Counted from the first letter of the stretch, positions 51,141 to 59,706 are shown. The stretch: DNA of 64,000 nucleotides from a candidate division Hyd24-12 bacterium UBA6080 (GCA_002436025.1 DIXM01000001.1:224372-288371), one strand, 5' to 3'. A program made the numbers and translations. The notes: generated by a model not told the origin, from the sequence alone.

Positions 51141-51270
51141 ACAAACGACTGAGGCCGTGTGGCCCGGCCGGCTTTCCCGGCCATTTCAATAAAACTGCGC
51201 AACTTCAATCTCCAAGCTGTTATCCATATTGCACTTGAAGCAACAAACTAATCTTTCTAAGTCCGTCCCC

Positions 51271-51276
51271 TATATT
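51271..51276 (+). promoter_or_regulatory. -10-like TATATT box, leaderless spacing to the radical SAM gene
   Basis: TATATT is followed by six bases and then the ATG at 51,283, with no ribosome site. Same arrangement as at 15,203. Confidence 0.45.
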
Positions 51277-51282
51277 TCCGGC

Positions 51283-52197
51283 ATGGAAAGCAGGTACAGA
51301 GACCTCAACGGATACCTTAGGGCGACGTTCGGGGAGAAGGTGTACAAGGTGGGGCTGGTGGGGGGGTTCACCTGCCCCAACAGGGACGGTGCACTGGGTA
51401 CCGGAGGATGCAATTTCTGCAACCCCGAGAGTTCCAGACCCCTTAACCACATACCGGGCATGAGCATCACCAGCCAGCTCGAGGCGGGGATAGCCTACAT
51501 GCGAAGGCGGCACAGAGCAGGCTCATTTCTGGCCTATTTCCAGGACTGCACCACCACCTACGGTCATCCCGAAACCCTCGAAGCCCTCTACCGTGAAGCC
51601 CTGGCATTCCCGGGCATCGTGGGGCTCTGCCTCTGCACCAGACCCGACAGCCTTCACCGCCCTGTACTGGAGCTTCTGGAAACGCTTTCGAAAACTCACT
51701 TCCTCTGGGTCGAGATTGGTGTGCAGAGCGGAAGCAACGAAACACTGAGCAGGATGAACAGGCGCCACACCGCGGCCACCGCACTGCACGCTTTCAGGGA
51801 GCTTCACCGCCGGGGCATCCGAACCGGCGCCCACATCATTCTGGGCTTTCCCGGAGAGACCCGGGATGAAGCCATGGGAACCGCTGAACTAGTGAACGAA
51901 ACATGGACGATGGGGGTCAAGATACAGAACCTGCACGTCGTGCGGGGCACACCCCTCGAAAAAAGCTATCTGGCCGGAGAGTTCTCACCCCTGGCGATTG
52001 ATGAGTACGCTGCCCTGGCCGTGGATTTTCTGGAGAGACTGAACCCTGAAACGGTTATACTCCGTCTCACCGGAGAAGCCCCGGCTCACCTGACCGTGGC
52101 GCCGGAGTGGAGTGTGAACAAGATGGCGGTTCTTGGCGCTGTAAGGGGTGAACTGGCCCGAAGGAATACCTTCCAGGGCCGGCTTTACAAGGGTTAA
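51283..52197 (+). CDS. Radical SAM protein, YhcC/TIGR01212 family
   Basis: 304 residues. FTCPNRDGALGTGGCNFCNPES carries the radical SAM cysteines (the CX14CX2C spacing seen in YhcC). FQDCTTTYG, LCLCTRPDSLH, LWVEIGVQSGSNETLSRMNRRHT and HIILGFPGETRDEAMGTAELV are typical strands of the family. YhcC-like proteins have unknown substrates. A short Ntn hydrolase gene follows. Confidence 0.92.
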   Translation: MESRYRDLNGYLRATFGEKVYKVGLVGGFTCPNRDGALGTGGCNFCNPESSRPLNHIPGMSITSQLEAGIAYMRRRHRAGSFLAYFQDCTTTYGHPETLEALYREALAFPGIVGLCLCTRPDSLHRPVLELLETLSKTHFLWVEIGVQSGSNETLSRMNRRHTAATALHAFRELHRRGIRTGAHIILGFPGETRDEAMGTAELVNETWTMGVKIQNLHVVRGTPLEKSYLAGEFSPLAIDEYAALAVDFLERLNPETVILRLTGEAPAHLTVAPEWSVNKMAVLGAVRGELARRNTFQGRLYKG

Positions 52198-52222
52198 GGG
52201 TTAAGGATTGGGGGACACTTCC

Positions 52223-53722
52223 GTGAAACGCCTGGCTGCCCTGATAATTCCTCTTCTGACAATGGTTTCGGTCGTTTCTGGTTTCAACGGGTCTGTGGAG
52301 ATGATCGGGGAGATCCGCGTTGTGAACCTGTGGGGAACCTGGGAGGAGATGGGGTACGCCCACGGACGCCTTCTTGGACCCGACATCAAGGAAGTCTTCG
52401 AGGGGTATTTCCTGGAGCTTGCGGGGGGGACTTCCAATGTTAACCTCCTTCGCGCGTATTTCCCGCAGTACTTCACCGTACCGGTGGAGTTCACAGTTTA
52501 CGCCGAAGGCATTATAGCGGGCATGGCCGACACCGTATCCCTGTGGTCCGGAGTTTACGGGCGGAACATTGATGCTCTCGACCTTTACATCTCAAGTTCC
52601 GTCCCCGACCTTTCGGCGGTGGTCGACCTCCCCCACCTGTTCTGCTCGAGCGTGAGCGCCTGGGGCGACGCCACAGCGGGGGATCCAGTTCTCCAGGGCT
52701 CCCCGGCAACATCCCGCAACCTGGATTTCTTCGTTGACAGCCAGTCCGAGATACTCGATCAGAGCATACTGGTGGTGCACGATCCCGATGACGGCCAGGA
52801 ATGGATCTCGGTGACCTTTCCCGGATTCATGGGCACTCTGTCCGGCATGAATGAAACAGGCATTACCGCCACTCTCAACATGGGCAACCATCAGGGTGTT
52901 TTCCAGACAACGACGCCCTTCGTCCCGATCTGCATGGCCCTTGCCCTGGGCCTTTCCAGACAGGATTTCGACGGCAGCGGCCAGTGCGACATACAGGACC
53001 TGACCTCCGCCGCAACGCTGTGGAACAGGGCCAACTCCTACGACATACACATCGTGTCACCGGAAGCCCTGGGAACCGGCGACGGTCCGGGAGTGGTGGC
53101 CGAAGTCAGCAACCAGAACGGGACCGCCCTGCGCCACAGTTCCGATGAACCAGCAATTGCCCCTGATCGGATGATCCTCACAAACCACCACCGGGTGCTC
53201 TATCCCCCGATCACCTGCTACCGTTACTCGTGGCTTCTGGACTCCCTGACGACAAGCCCTGACGTCACCCTTGACAGACTGTGGAACTTCATGGAAGCCG
53301 TCGGCTTCCCTCCGGCCCCCGGTTCAGGCGGCACCCTGCACACTATGATCCTGCAACCACAGCAGCGCAGGTTAGGGCTTGCGTTCGCCTCTCCGGGAAC
53401 CGCGCCGTACCACAAGGAACCCCAATGGATCCAGTGGAGCGACCTCTACCCGAACCACGGGCAGCAGTCTGCTTCAGACGATCCGGAACACCCCGGTTTC
53501 ACTGTGTATCCCAATCCGGCATCGACTTTTATCCATGTGACCCCAGGAACCGGACGGCAGACCCTGCCAGTGCTCTACGACATGGCGGGGCGTCGAACCG
53601 GCGTTCGGTTCACAGAAGAGAACGGAGTATTCAGCGCCGACGTTTCAGGGCTTGCGACGGGACTTTACTTGGTTGTTCCGGAACCGGGTCTGCCCGGACG
53701 CTCTTTTCTGGTCCTGAGATGA
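52223..53722 (+). CDS. C45-type Ntn hydrolase with C-terminal sorting domain
   Basis: 499 residues from GTG 52223 (GGGGGA upstream); signal peptide at 1-20. EEMGYAHGRLLG is the family N-terminal phrase. The N-terminal-nucleophile Cys is likely in PHLFCSSVSAWGDAT, near residue 141, followed by SPATSRNLDF, as in acyl-CoA:6-APA acyltransferase-like hydrolases. An EF-hand-like loop DFDGSGQCDIQDL is inserted. The tail (YPNPASTFIHV...YDMAGRRT...GLYLVV...FLVLR) is a T9SS type A domain. Substrate unknown; autocleavage is inferred. Confidence 0.78.
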   Translation: MKRLAALIIPLLTMVSVVSGFNGSVEMIGEIRVVNLWGTWEEMGYAHGRLLGPDIKEVFEGYFLELAGGTSNVNLLRAYFPQYFTVPVEFTVYAEGIIAGMADTVSLWSGVYGRNIDALDLYISSSVPDLSAVVDLPHLFCSSVSAWGDATAGDPVLQGSPATSRNLDFFVDSQSEILDQSILVVHDPDDGQEWISVTFPGFMGTLSGMNETGITATLNMGNHQGVFQTTTPFVPICMALALGLSRQDFDGSGQCDIQDLTSAATLWNRANSYDIHIVSPEALGTGDGPGVVAEVSNQNGTALRHSSDEPAIAPDRMILTNHHRVLYPPITCYRYSWLLDSLTTSPDVTLDRLWNFMEAVGFPPAPGSGGTLHTMILQPQQRRLGLAFASPGTAPYHKEPQWIQWSDLYPNHGQQSASDDPEHPGFTVYPNPASTFIHVTPGTGRQTLPVLYDMAGRRTGVRFTEENGVFSADVSGLATGLYLVVPEPGLPGRSFLVLR

Positions 53723-53741
53723 CGACAGGCCTGCCAGGGGG

Positions 53742-54242
53742 TCAGTCAACCCTCTTGTAAAGGCTTCCCTTCGCCCCGCAGACAGGGCAGGTTTCCGGGG
53801 CTTCCTGGCCAGCGGTATGCCCGCACACGGGGCAGACGAAGTAAGGGTACTCGTCCTGATCGTGATCGTCCATCGTTTCAAGAAGACCCTTGTAAAGGTT
53901 GGCGTGGATCTTCTCCACGGCGTTGGCGAACTCGAAGGATCGCAGGGCCTGCTTGTCTCCCTCGGCCCGGGCAATGTCAATCATCTCAGGGTACATGTGC
54001 CTGAACTCGTGGGTTTCACCGGCGATTGCCTCTTCAAGGTTCTCCCGGGTTCCGTGAACTCCGCCCATGGCCCGAAGGTGGGCAAGGGCGTGAACGGTTT
54101 CGGCCTCGGCGGCCGCCCTGAACAGCCTTGCCACCTGCGGAAACCCTTCCTTGTCCGCCTTCTCGGCAAAGGCAAGGTATTTCCTGTTCGCCTGGGATTC
54201 CCCGGCAAAAGCTTCCAGCAGGCGATCCAACGTCTCGCTCAT
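53742..54242 (-). CDS. Rubrerythrin
   Basis: 166 residues from ATG 54242, AGGAGG five bases upstream. The di-iron ligands are in ESQANRKYLAFAEKA, AEAETVHALAHL, ETHEFRHMYPEMI and EFANAVEKIHANLY. The C-terminal rubredoxin-like domain has CPVCG twice for one iron. It reduces peroxide, a mark of anaerobic or microaerophilic life. Confidence 0.94.
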   Translation of the reverse strand: MSETLDRLLEAFAGESQANRKYLAFAEKADKEGFPQVARLFRAAAEAETVHALAHLRAMGGVHGTRENLEEAIAGETHEFRHMYPEMIDIARAEGDKQALRSFEFANAVEKIHANLYKGLLETMDDHDQDEYPYFVCPVCGHTAGQEAPETCPVCGAKGSLYKRVD

Positions 54243-54340
54243 CGCGTCCTCCTGTGCTTGGCAGAGCAGAATGCGGAACACGTCCGCAGGGAACAGGGCA
54301 ATTATGCACCATTCGGAGCTCCGGGGAACCCCCTGCTCTC

Positions 54341-54778
54341 CTAAGGAGGGGTTCCCGCCGGGTCGGGGTAGAACACCACGATCCACAACCGCCCTGTGTC
54401 ACGGTCAAGTGAGCAGAGCCACGAGTTGGTTTCTCCACTCCCCTCAAGGCCCGCCAGTCTTGCGCCTTCGGGAATGGCTCGGTTCGGGGATCCAAGGGTT
54501 TCGATCCAGGGGACCACGACAACGGTGCTGTCCGTGAACCCGTTCTCGTTGATGAACCCATCGACACGGCCCATGGGTATCCTCAGGTGTGCAGCCGAAA
54601 AAACCTCGCCGTTGTCAAACACGTCAACATCAATGCAGCCCGGTGGGAAAACGAGACCAGTTGCGTGAGAAATGAACCCCAGCCCTGCCGTTCTCGTGAT
54701 GTCCCTGCAAAGCAGCACGATGGCCACGAAAACCGCACCGGCGACAGCAAGGGTAAAAACCACCGTTCTTCTGTTCAT
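54341..54778 (-). CDS. Hypothetical secreted or membrane-anchored protein
   Basis: 145 residues; MNRRTVVFTLAVAGAVFVAIVLLC is a signal anchor. The remaining domain is beta-rich (VFPPGCIDVDVFDNG, FTDSTVVVVPWIETLG, RLWIVVFYPDPAG). No family recognised. It faces the same way as the neighbours and overlaps none. Confidence 0.6.
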   Translation of the reverse strand: MNRRTVVFTLAVAGAVFVAIVLLCRDITRTAGLGFISHATGLVFPPGCIDVDVFDNGEVFSAAHLRIPMGRVDGFINENGFTDSTVVVVPWIETLGSPNRAIPEGARLAGLEGSGETNSWLCSLDRDTGRLWIVVFYPDPAGTPP

Positions 54779-54848
54779 CGGTCCCTCCCGGGGGTCTCGC
54801 CCGCCCTTGGAAGCTTTGCGGACGCATTCAGGGAAGATAGCACCCCCA

Positions 54849-55577
54849 TCAAGGGTTCACCCCGAGACGGCGGAGAAGCGCGCAGAGAGCCATGTAGTGG
54901 CTTCCCTTCCAGTAAACGGCGCCGCAACCAGAACAACGCCTGAACTCGTTGTAGTACTTCCGGGTAAGAGGCTGGAGCAAGTGAGCGATGTCGTCCTTCG
55001 CCACGCACGAAAGAGGCCCTGAACAACCCGGGCAGCGGCTGAAGGGTTTTACGGAGTCGGCAAGGTTGTAACGGTCAAGCACCTGTCTAACCTGTTCCTC
55101 GGGCATTCTGCTCCGGATCAGGCAGCCGTGAACTACGCAGTTCCTCTTGAGCAGCATGCGGTCGCATGTCAGGAGGACCCTTGAGTCGGCTGAAGATATC
55201 TCAGCAAGAACCCTGTCATCCACATCGCCTGGGAACAGGGCATCAAACCCGAGCAGCCTCAGCAGCACGGCAAGTTTTCCCAGGTGCACGTCAAGAACGA
55301 ATCGCTCCGTGTCAGTCATTACGGGTCTCAGCAGCAGCGGAGGTCCGGGCCTGAGACCAGTGAAGGCAGGAAACACGCTCACCCTGTCACCACAGGTCAC
55401 GGAGGCATCGAACCCCACCGGCTCTCCGTTGCGAAGGAGAAGCGCGACCTCCGTATGGGGGATCCCGGCTGACTCCACGAGGTGTTTTACAGAGCTGCCG
55501 CCCGCCATGGGGAACCGGAACTCGCGAAGGCGCCATTCAACGGGAAGAAGATCGTTCAATTCGGCATACACGCGCAT
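54849..55577 (-). CDS. Mut7-C RNase-like protein with ubiquitin-like N-terminal domain
   Basis: 242 residues from ATG 55577. Residues 1-75 are an Ub-Mut7C domain (EWRLREFRFPMAGGSSVKHLVESAGIPHTEVALLL). Residues 85-242 are the PIN-like Mut7-C domain with RFVLDVHLGKLAVLLRLLGFDALF, LLTCDRMLLKR and a Cys4 zinc ribbon (CPGC...CSGC, then GAVYWKGSHY). Mut7-C domains are RNase-like and seen in toxin or RNA-decay contexts. Here it stands alone. Confidence 0.85.
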   Translation of the reverse strand: MRVYAELNDLLPVEWRLREFRFPMAGGSSVKHLVESAGIPHTEVALLLRNGEPVGFDASVTCGDRVSVFPAFTGLRPGPPLLLRPVMTDTERFVLDVHLGKLAVLLRLLGFDALFPGDVDDRVLAEISSADSRVLLTCDRMLLKRNCVVHGCLIRSRMPEEQVRQVLDRYNLADSVKPFSRCPGCSGPLSCVAKDDIAHLLQPLTRKYYNEFRRCSGCGAVYWKGSHYMALCALLRRLGVNP

Positions 55578-55621
55578 GAGGATGAACCCCGGTGAATCGG
55601 TACCCCCGGAATGGCATCCTG

Positions 55622-56233
55622 TCATGGGGCCAGTTCTTGGGACAGTCCCTCTGCCGTCTCGGTGGCTATCCGCCCGAATTCCCCTTCCATCCCTTCCCGC
55701 ATGGCTTCCCAGAGACCCTTCCAATGCGCGGCGGTCTCGGGGATGACAACGCCCTGGGCGCTGGAATCACCCCTCTCCATCCATGCCGGTAATTCGGCGG
55801 TACCAGGCTGCAGGGTCTCTCCGTCAACATAGAAACCGTTCAAAGCCAGGTCGAAGAAACAGTACGCCCTGGAGCCAGGCTCACTTCTGAGAAGGAACCA
55901 TGATACGTTCACGCCGATGTTGTCAGATTCCCCCATTGTGAGGACGGTTATTACAGGCGCAGCCCTGTCGATGTAACACTCCCTGAGGGAATCCAACCCG
56001 AGGGTGAAACTGCCGGTGCGCAGGTCTTCGATCTGATTTGAGAATGCAGGAGAAAAGGCCAGCTCAAGTGCTTCTTTGAACAGGTCTTCGAGGGTGTCAG
56101 ATTCAATGAAGCCCTGAGCGGAAAAAGCGGCGTTCAGGGAGTCGATTTCGGCCCAGAGAAGGGAGTCCGGCACGAAAACACCGGGTCCGGATGCAATAGC
56201 TGTGAAAGTGCCCAACAAAAGGATAACCGACAT
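55622..56233 (-). CDS. Hypothetical secreted protein
   Basis: 203 residues from ATG 56233 (GGGAGG six bases upstream). Signal MSVILLLGTFTAIASG. The body begins with a helix (LLWAEIDSLNAAFSAQGFIESDTLEDLF), then strands (AAPVITVLTMGESDNIGVNVSWFLLRSEPGSRAYCFF). No family recognised. Confidence 0.6.
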   Translation of the reverse strand: MSVILLLGTFTAIASGPGVFVPDSLLWAEIDSLNAAFSAQGFIESDTLEDLFKEALELAFSPAFSNQIEDLRTGSFTLGLDSLRECYIDRAAPVITVLTMGESDNIGVNVSWFLLRSEPGSRAYCFFDLALNGFYVDGETLQPGTAELPAWMERGDSSAQGVVIPETAAHWKGLWEAMREGMEGEFGRIATETAEGLSQELAP

Positions 56234-56249
56234 GAATGCCCTCCCGTAA

Positions 56250-56756
56250 CTAAAAAAGACGGCTGTCGTACGCCCAGTTGAGAAGAGCCTGCCGTTGTCT
56301 GGGCCGGCACAGGATGTCACCCTGGTCGCAGTGTTTCCTGATCTGTGCGATATGCCTCTTCATTGCTTTCCAGCGTTTGATCTGCCGCAGGTCGTCATCA
56401 GACCTTCTTCCCATGTAATACCTGCAGTACCATTGGAACCAGCCCCTGGGGTCGTCAGGATGGATCCAGCCTTTGTCCCTCCAGACGGAAAGCGGCTGTG
56501 AGGCGTTGACCCCGAAGCAGTTCATCGCCGGATCGTGCCGCCTGGCGCACAACCTCGCACCTTTGAACCATTCCGCGGGGAACTCGCTGCGGCAGTCCGT
56601 CATGTACCTGCCGCCGAACACACCGAGATGAAGCATCTCACCGGGGGTAAGCTCGGGTGCGAACCAGGGATGAAAGTTCTCCCCCGGGGGTTCGGTGCGG
56701 AAGTAAGTGTAGCCCCTCTGCATCAGATCGTTCACAACAACAGTTACCGCTTGCAT
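56250..56756 (-). CDS. Conserved hypothetical protein rich in Trp, Arg and His
   Basis: 168 residues, ATG with GGAG four bases upstream. Phrases such as FHPWFAPELTPGEMLHLGVFGGRYM, SQPLSVWRDKGWIHPDDPRGWFQWYCRYYMGRR and CDQGDILCRPRQRQALLNWAYDSRLF read as one compact domain. I recall similar sequences in bacteria and single-celled eukaryotes, but cannot name the family. High Trp/Tyr/Arg content and Cys pairs (C..C) suggest a nucleic-acid or metal-binding role, which is speculation. Confidence 0.7.
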   Translation of the reverse strand: MQAVTVVVNDLMQRGYTYFRTEPPGENFHPWFAPELTPGEMLHLGVFGGRYMTDCRSEFPAEWFKGARLCARRHDPAMNCFGVNASQPLSVWRDKGWIHPDDPRGWFQWYCRYYMGRRSDDDLRQIKRWKAMKRHIAQIRKHCDQGDILCRPRQRQALLNWAYDSRLF

Positions 56757-56832
56757 ACCGCTCCATTCAGGGGTCCGCTGTTCAGTCCGGTCAGGTTATT
56801 ATACGGACAGTCACGAAGGGAGGGGGCACAAA

Positions 56833-57888
56833 ATGCCGGAGATCAGGTGCGGTTCGCAGGAGAAGACAACCCTGGCAGGCAGAAAGTTCATCCTTCACCA
56901 GCGGAGTGACCTCAGGCCTGTTCTCGTGGAGTTGAAGGAAAGGATTCCGGAACAGCTTGTCACAGGACCGCCCGTTCTGATAATCCACTACATAAGCAGC
57001 GTGAAGGATGGCACTCTTGTCGAGCTGGGCTACCCGGTGAACAGCCCTTTCCAGGACGACGAGATTGAGACGCTCACGCTCCCGAAAACACGATTCATGT
57101 GCATCGATCACAGGGGATCCATGGCCGGGCTGGGCAAAGCCTACGGTGACCTCTTCGGCAACGCTGACAGCAAAGGCCTGGTCTCGGACGAGTTCGGTGT
57201 CGAGGTCCTTCATGACATCAGTGACACTGAGAGTTGTTCCATCGAGGCCCGCCTGGTGATCCACGACTGGAAAGGCCTCTTCCGGGAGAACACCGAACGG
57301 GTTCTCGGCGCTCCGGAAGCTGAAAGGGTCTTCGGAGACTGCGCGGAGATCACGGAGGAGACCGGGCTGGACACCCGGTTCGAACTGGTGAGATCCGCCA
57401 TCGAGCGGCTTGACAGTTCAGCCGATGGCTTTCAGAGATACGACTGTGTTTCGGGCTGTGCACACGTCTTTCCACCCGGGCAGGTGGCAAAGCTCAGGGC
57501 GTGCTTCACGGGGGCAACTGAAGAAGGTCTCGGTTTCCTTGAAGCTGTCGACAGGGTCATCGAGTTCATGGATTCCGATCCAGGCTGGAGCGAGAAGGCG
57601 ATCAGACAGGGTCACACGATCATTACGGCAAAGGGTCCCCGGGACAGGCAGGCTTTCGAAAAAGCGGAAACACCCGAAGCCAGGGCAGCTGCAGCATGCT
57701 TCTGCCCCATCATTCGAACCAAACTCGGGGACGGCATGCCCCCGACCTTCTGCTACTGCGGGGCGGGATGGTTCAGGCAGCAGTGGGAGGGCGCCACGGG
57801 GGTGCCTGTAAGGGTCGAGATACTCGGTTCCCTTCTCAGGGGCGACCCTGAATGCAGGTTCGCAGTTCATCTGCCGGAGCAACATTAA
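56833..57888 (+). CDS. GyrI-like effector-binding domain fused to a Cys-rich hydrolase-like domain
   Basis: 351 residues, ATG with GGGAGGGGG upstream. Residues 25-140 read as a GyrI/BacT-type effector-binding domain (GPPVLIIHYISSVKDGTLVELGYPVN, RFMCIDHRGSMAGLGKAYGDLFGN). The C-terminal 190 residues resemble the L-2-amino-thiazoline-4-carboxylic acid hydrolase/DUF6144-type fold (CPIIRTKLGDG, FCYCGAGWFRQQWEGATGVPVRVEILGSLLRGDPECRFAVHLP). Several cysteines could bind a metal or effector. Probably a sensor or enzyme; no HTH is present. Confidence 0.65.
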   Translation: MPEIRCGSQEKTTLAGRKFILHQRSDLRPVLVELKERIPEQLVTGPPVLIIHYISSVKDGTLVELGYPVNSPFQDDEIETLTLPKTRFMCIDHRGSMAGLGKAYGDLFGNADSKGLVSDEFGVEVLHDISDTESCSIEARLVIHDWKGLFRENTERVLGAPEAERVFGDCAEITEETGLDTRFELVRSAIERLDSSADGFQRYDCVSGCAHVFPPGQVAKLRACFTGATEEGLGFLEAVDRVIEFMDSDPGWSEKAIRQGHTIITAKGPRDRQAFEKAETPEARAAAACFCPIIRTKLGDGMPPTFCYCGAGWFRQQWEGATGVPVRVEILGSLLRGDPECRFAVHLPEQH

Positions 57889-57902
57889 CGCGCAAATGCG
57901 TT
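57887..57902 (+). terminator. Short hairpin at the stop codon with T-rich tail
   Basis: AACGC and GCGTT flank a six-base loop and are followed by TTATGTTATT. The left arm begins inside the stop codon of the GyrI-like gene. A weak intrinsic terminator. Confidence 0.4.
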
Positions 57903-57974
57903 TTATGTTATTGTATCCTGTTGTCCCGGTCCGCGGCCATATCTCCGGGAATCAGAAAAAGAAAAGGGGTCATA

Positions 57975-59093
57975 ATGAAAAGAAGTCTTCTTATCACCGC
58001 AGCCATGGCGACGATCCTCGCCATTGGCGGGTGCGGCAAGCCCTCAGTGGAACTCACCGCCCCCGACGAAGCTAACGCGGGGTCCGAGATCACCCTGAAC
58101 TGGACCGGAACGGTCACCGAAGGCGACAAGATCGTTATGCGCGCCGTGGGTGAAACCGAAGGCACAGAGATCGAAGCCGCAGCCAATTCGGCCGTTCTGA
58201 CGCTTCCCCTCGAAGACGGCGCCTACGAGATCGTCTACATGAACGCGGAAAACAGGGTCATCGCCACCAGGAACATCACGGTAACCCCCAACACCTACAC
58301 CCTCGACTTCCCTGAAGAGGTAGTCGTCGGTCAGTGGTTCGACGTACAGTGGACCGGCCCCGACAACAGCACCGACTACATCACGATCGTTCCCGAAGGC
58401 GCCCCCGAAGGCGACTGGGAGAGCTACTCCTACACCTCGGGCAGCAGCCCCATAACCCTTCAGGCCCCCCTCGAGGCAGGTGTGTACGAGATCCGCTACT
58501 CCACCGAGCTCGCCTACCCCAACCCCACCCTGTTCTCCAGAACGATCACAGTCATCACCACGGATTACGCCGTCATGGCGCCCAAGGATGCCATGGCCGG
58601 AAGCAGCTTCGAAGTGCGCTGGGTCGGCCCCAATAACCCGGGCGACTACCTTACCATTGTTCCAGCGGGTACTCCCGAAGGCGAGTGGGCTGGCTACGCC
58701 TACACCTCAACCGGCAACCCCTGCATTCTCATCGCGCCCATTGAACCCGGCGACTACGAGATCCGCTACTCAACCGAACAGGTTTCCCCGAATCCCACTC
58801 TGGGATTCACGGTCATCACCGTCCTTCCTGTCGAAATCACTCTTTCCGCTCCTGAAACGGTTACCGCAGGGGAAGACTTCTTTGTTGAATGGACGGGGCC
58901 CGACGGCAATCTTGACTACATCACGATCGTTCCCGTCGGCTCACCCGAGGGCACTTACACGAGCTACTGCTACACCTCAACGGGCAGCCCTCTCTCCATC
59001 AGCGCCCCTGTGGAACCGGGAGACTACGAGATCTGGTACGCCTCCGACCGTGTTGAGGGAACCTTCGCCAGCATCCCCATCACTGTAGAGTAA
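57975..59093 (+). CDS. Repeat lipoprotein with four Ig-like domains
   Basis: 372 residues from ATG 57975. Signal ends in LAIGGC, a lipobox. Residues 25-105 form a diverged first domain; residues 105-372 are three close copies of a 90-residue domain, each with WTGPDN/GN, DYITIVPxGxPEG, YxYTSxxSP and APxEPGDYEIRYST. The domain resembles those found C-terminal to VWA proteins in Proteobacteria. Likely a surface adhesin or scaffold. The gene has a strong terminator. Confidence 0.8.
   Translation: MKRSLLITAAMATILAIGGCGKPSVELTAPDEANAGSEITLNWTGTVTEGDKIVMRAVGETEGTEIEAAANSAVLTLPLEDGAYEIVYMNAENRVIATRNITVTPNTYTLDFPEEVVVGQWFDVQWTGPDNSTDYITIVPEGAPEGDWESYSYTSGSSPITLQAPLEAGVYEIRYSTELAYPNPTLFSRTITVITTDYAVMAPKDAMAGSSFEVRWVGPNNPGDYLTIVPAGTPEGEWAGYAYTSTGNPCILIAPIEPGDYEIRYSTEQVSPNPTLGFTVITVLPVEITLSAPETVTAGEDFFVEWTGPDGNLDYITIVPVGSPEGTYTSYCYTSTGSPLSISAPVEPGDYEIWYASDRVEGTFASIPITVE
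58374..59070 (+). repeat. Three tandem 270-base repeats
   Basis: Identical anchor words (GACTAC, ATCGTTCC, GAAGGCG/GAGGGC, TACTCC/TACACC) recur at 58,374, 58,644 and 58,914, exactly 270 bases apart, so each unit is 90 codons. DNA-level identity is uneven, which implies an old duplication kept in length. Confidence 0.85.
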
Positions 59094-59112
59094 CTCCGCA
59101 GGATCATCATGT

Positions 59113-59144
59113 GAAAACCCCGGCGGGCAACCGCCGGGGTTTTC
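59113..59144 (+). terminator. Strong rho-independent terminator
   Basis: GAAAACCCCGGCGG and exact complement form a 14-bp stem with a GCAA tetraloop and a TTTTC end. It lies 20 bases after the repeat lipoprotein stop. Confidence 0.88.
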
Positions 59145-59211
59145 TTACAAACGTCACGCTCTGAGCGATACGCCGGGACTCTGGATTTGCCCGGCATTGC
59201 TTCCCCAGCCC

Positions 59212-59706
59212 CTAAACGCCCTGCCTGTACTCCCCGGGAAGGAAGCTGACGCCGGAAAGACGTTCCATCTCAAGGGCCATCTCCACCGAATTGTCGAGCA
59301 TCTGTGCCGGAACCATCATTCCAAGTTTTTTGCCCCTGACCTTGAGGTAGAGGGGGCCTTTAAGCCCGGTCGTCTTCGCCTTGACAGCCGAAGCCGCTGC
59401 AAGGCCCACAAGCCCGCCCCCGAACTCGGCGCCGGACATACTGGAAAGGGTAATGGACTCGACATCCTCCCAGCGGGCGGCAATGGTGGTGAGATACCTG
59501 TAGGCAAAGCCCTCTTCTGTTATCCCCAGGCCAGCCTTTCGGGCCTGGATGATGATCCAGACCCCGAGCGGTATGGTGATGACGAGCAGGCAGCAAAGTA
59601 CCCCCGCGAAAGTCTGCATTCCACGCCATCCGCCCTTCATGGGGTAGAACCTGCCGTTCTCCTCCGCTGCGGTCATAAGCATTTTCTTGTCGATCGGTTC
59701 GGGCAT
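59212..59706 (-). CDS. Hypothetical membrane protein, bPH-like
   Basis: 164 residues from ATG 59706 (GGAGG four bases upstream). A soluble N-terminus, two close transmembrane segments (FAGVLCCLLVITIPLGVWIIIQ), then a strand-rich C-terminal part (EGFAYRYLTTIAARWEDVESITL, GPLYLKVRGKKLGMMVP) reminiscent of bacterial PH domains. Unknown function. Confidence 0.65.
   Translation of the reverse strand: MPEPIDKKMLMTAAEENGRFYPMKGGWRGMQTFAGVLCCLLVITIPLGVWIIIQARKAGLGITEEGFAYRYLTTIAARWEDVESITLSSMSGAEFGGGLVGLAAASAVKAKTTGLKGPLYLKVRGKKLGMMVPAQMLDNSVEMALEMERLSGVSFLPGEYRQGV

Noticed and set aside
58374..59070. CRISPR-like array
   Set aside because: The repeats are coding units of 90 residues with diverged sequence, not short identical repeats with unique spacers.
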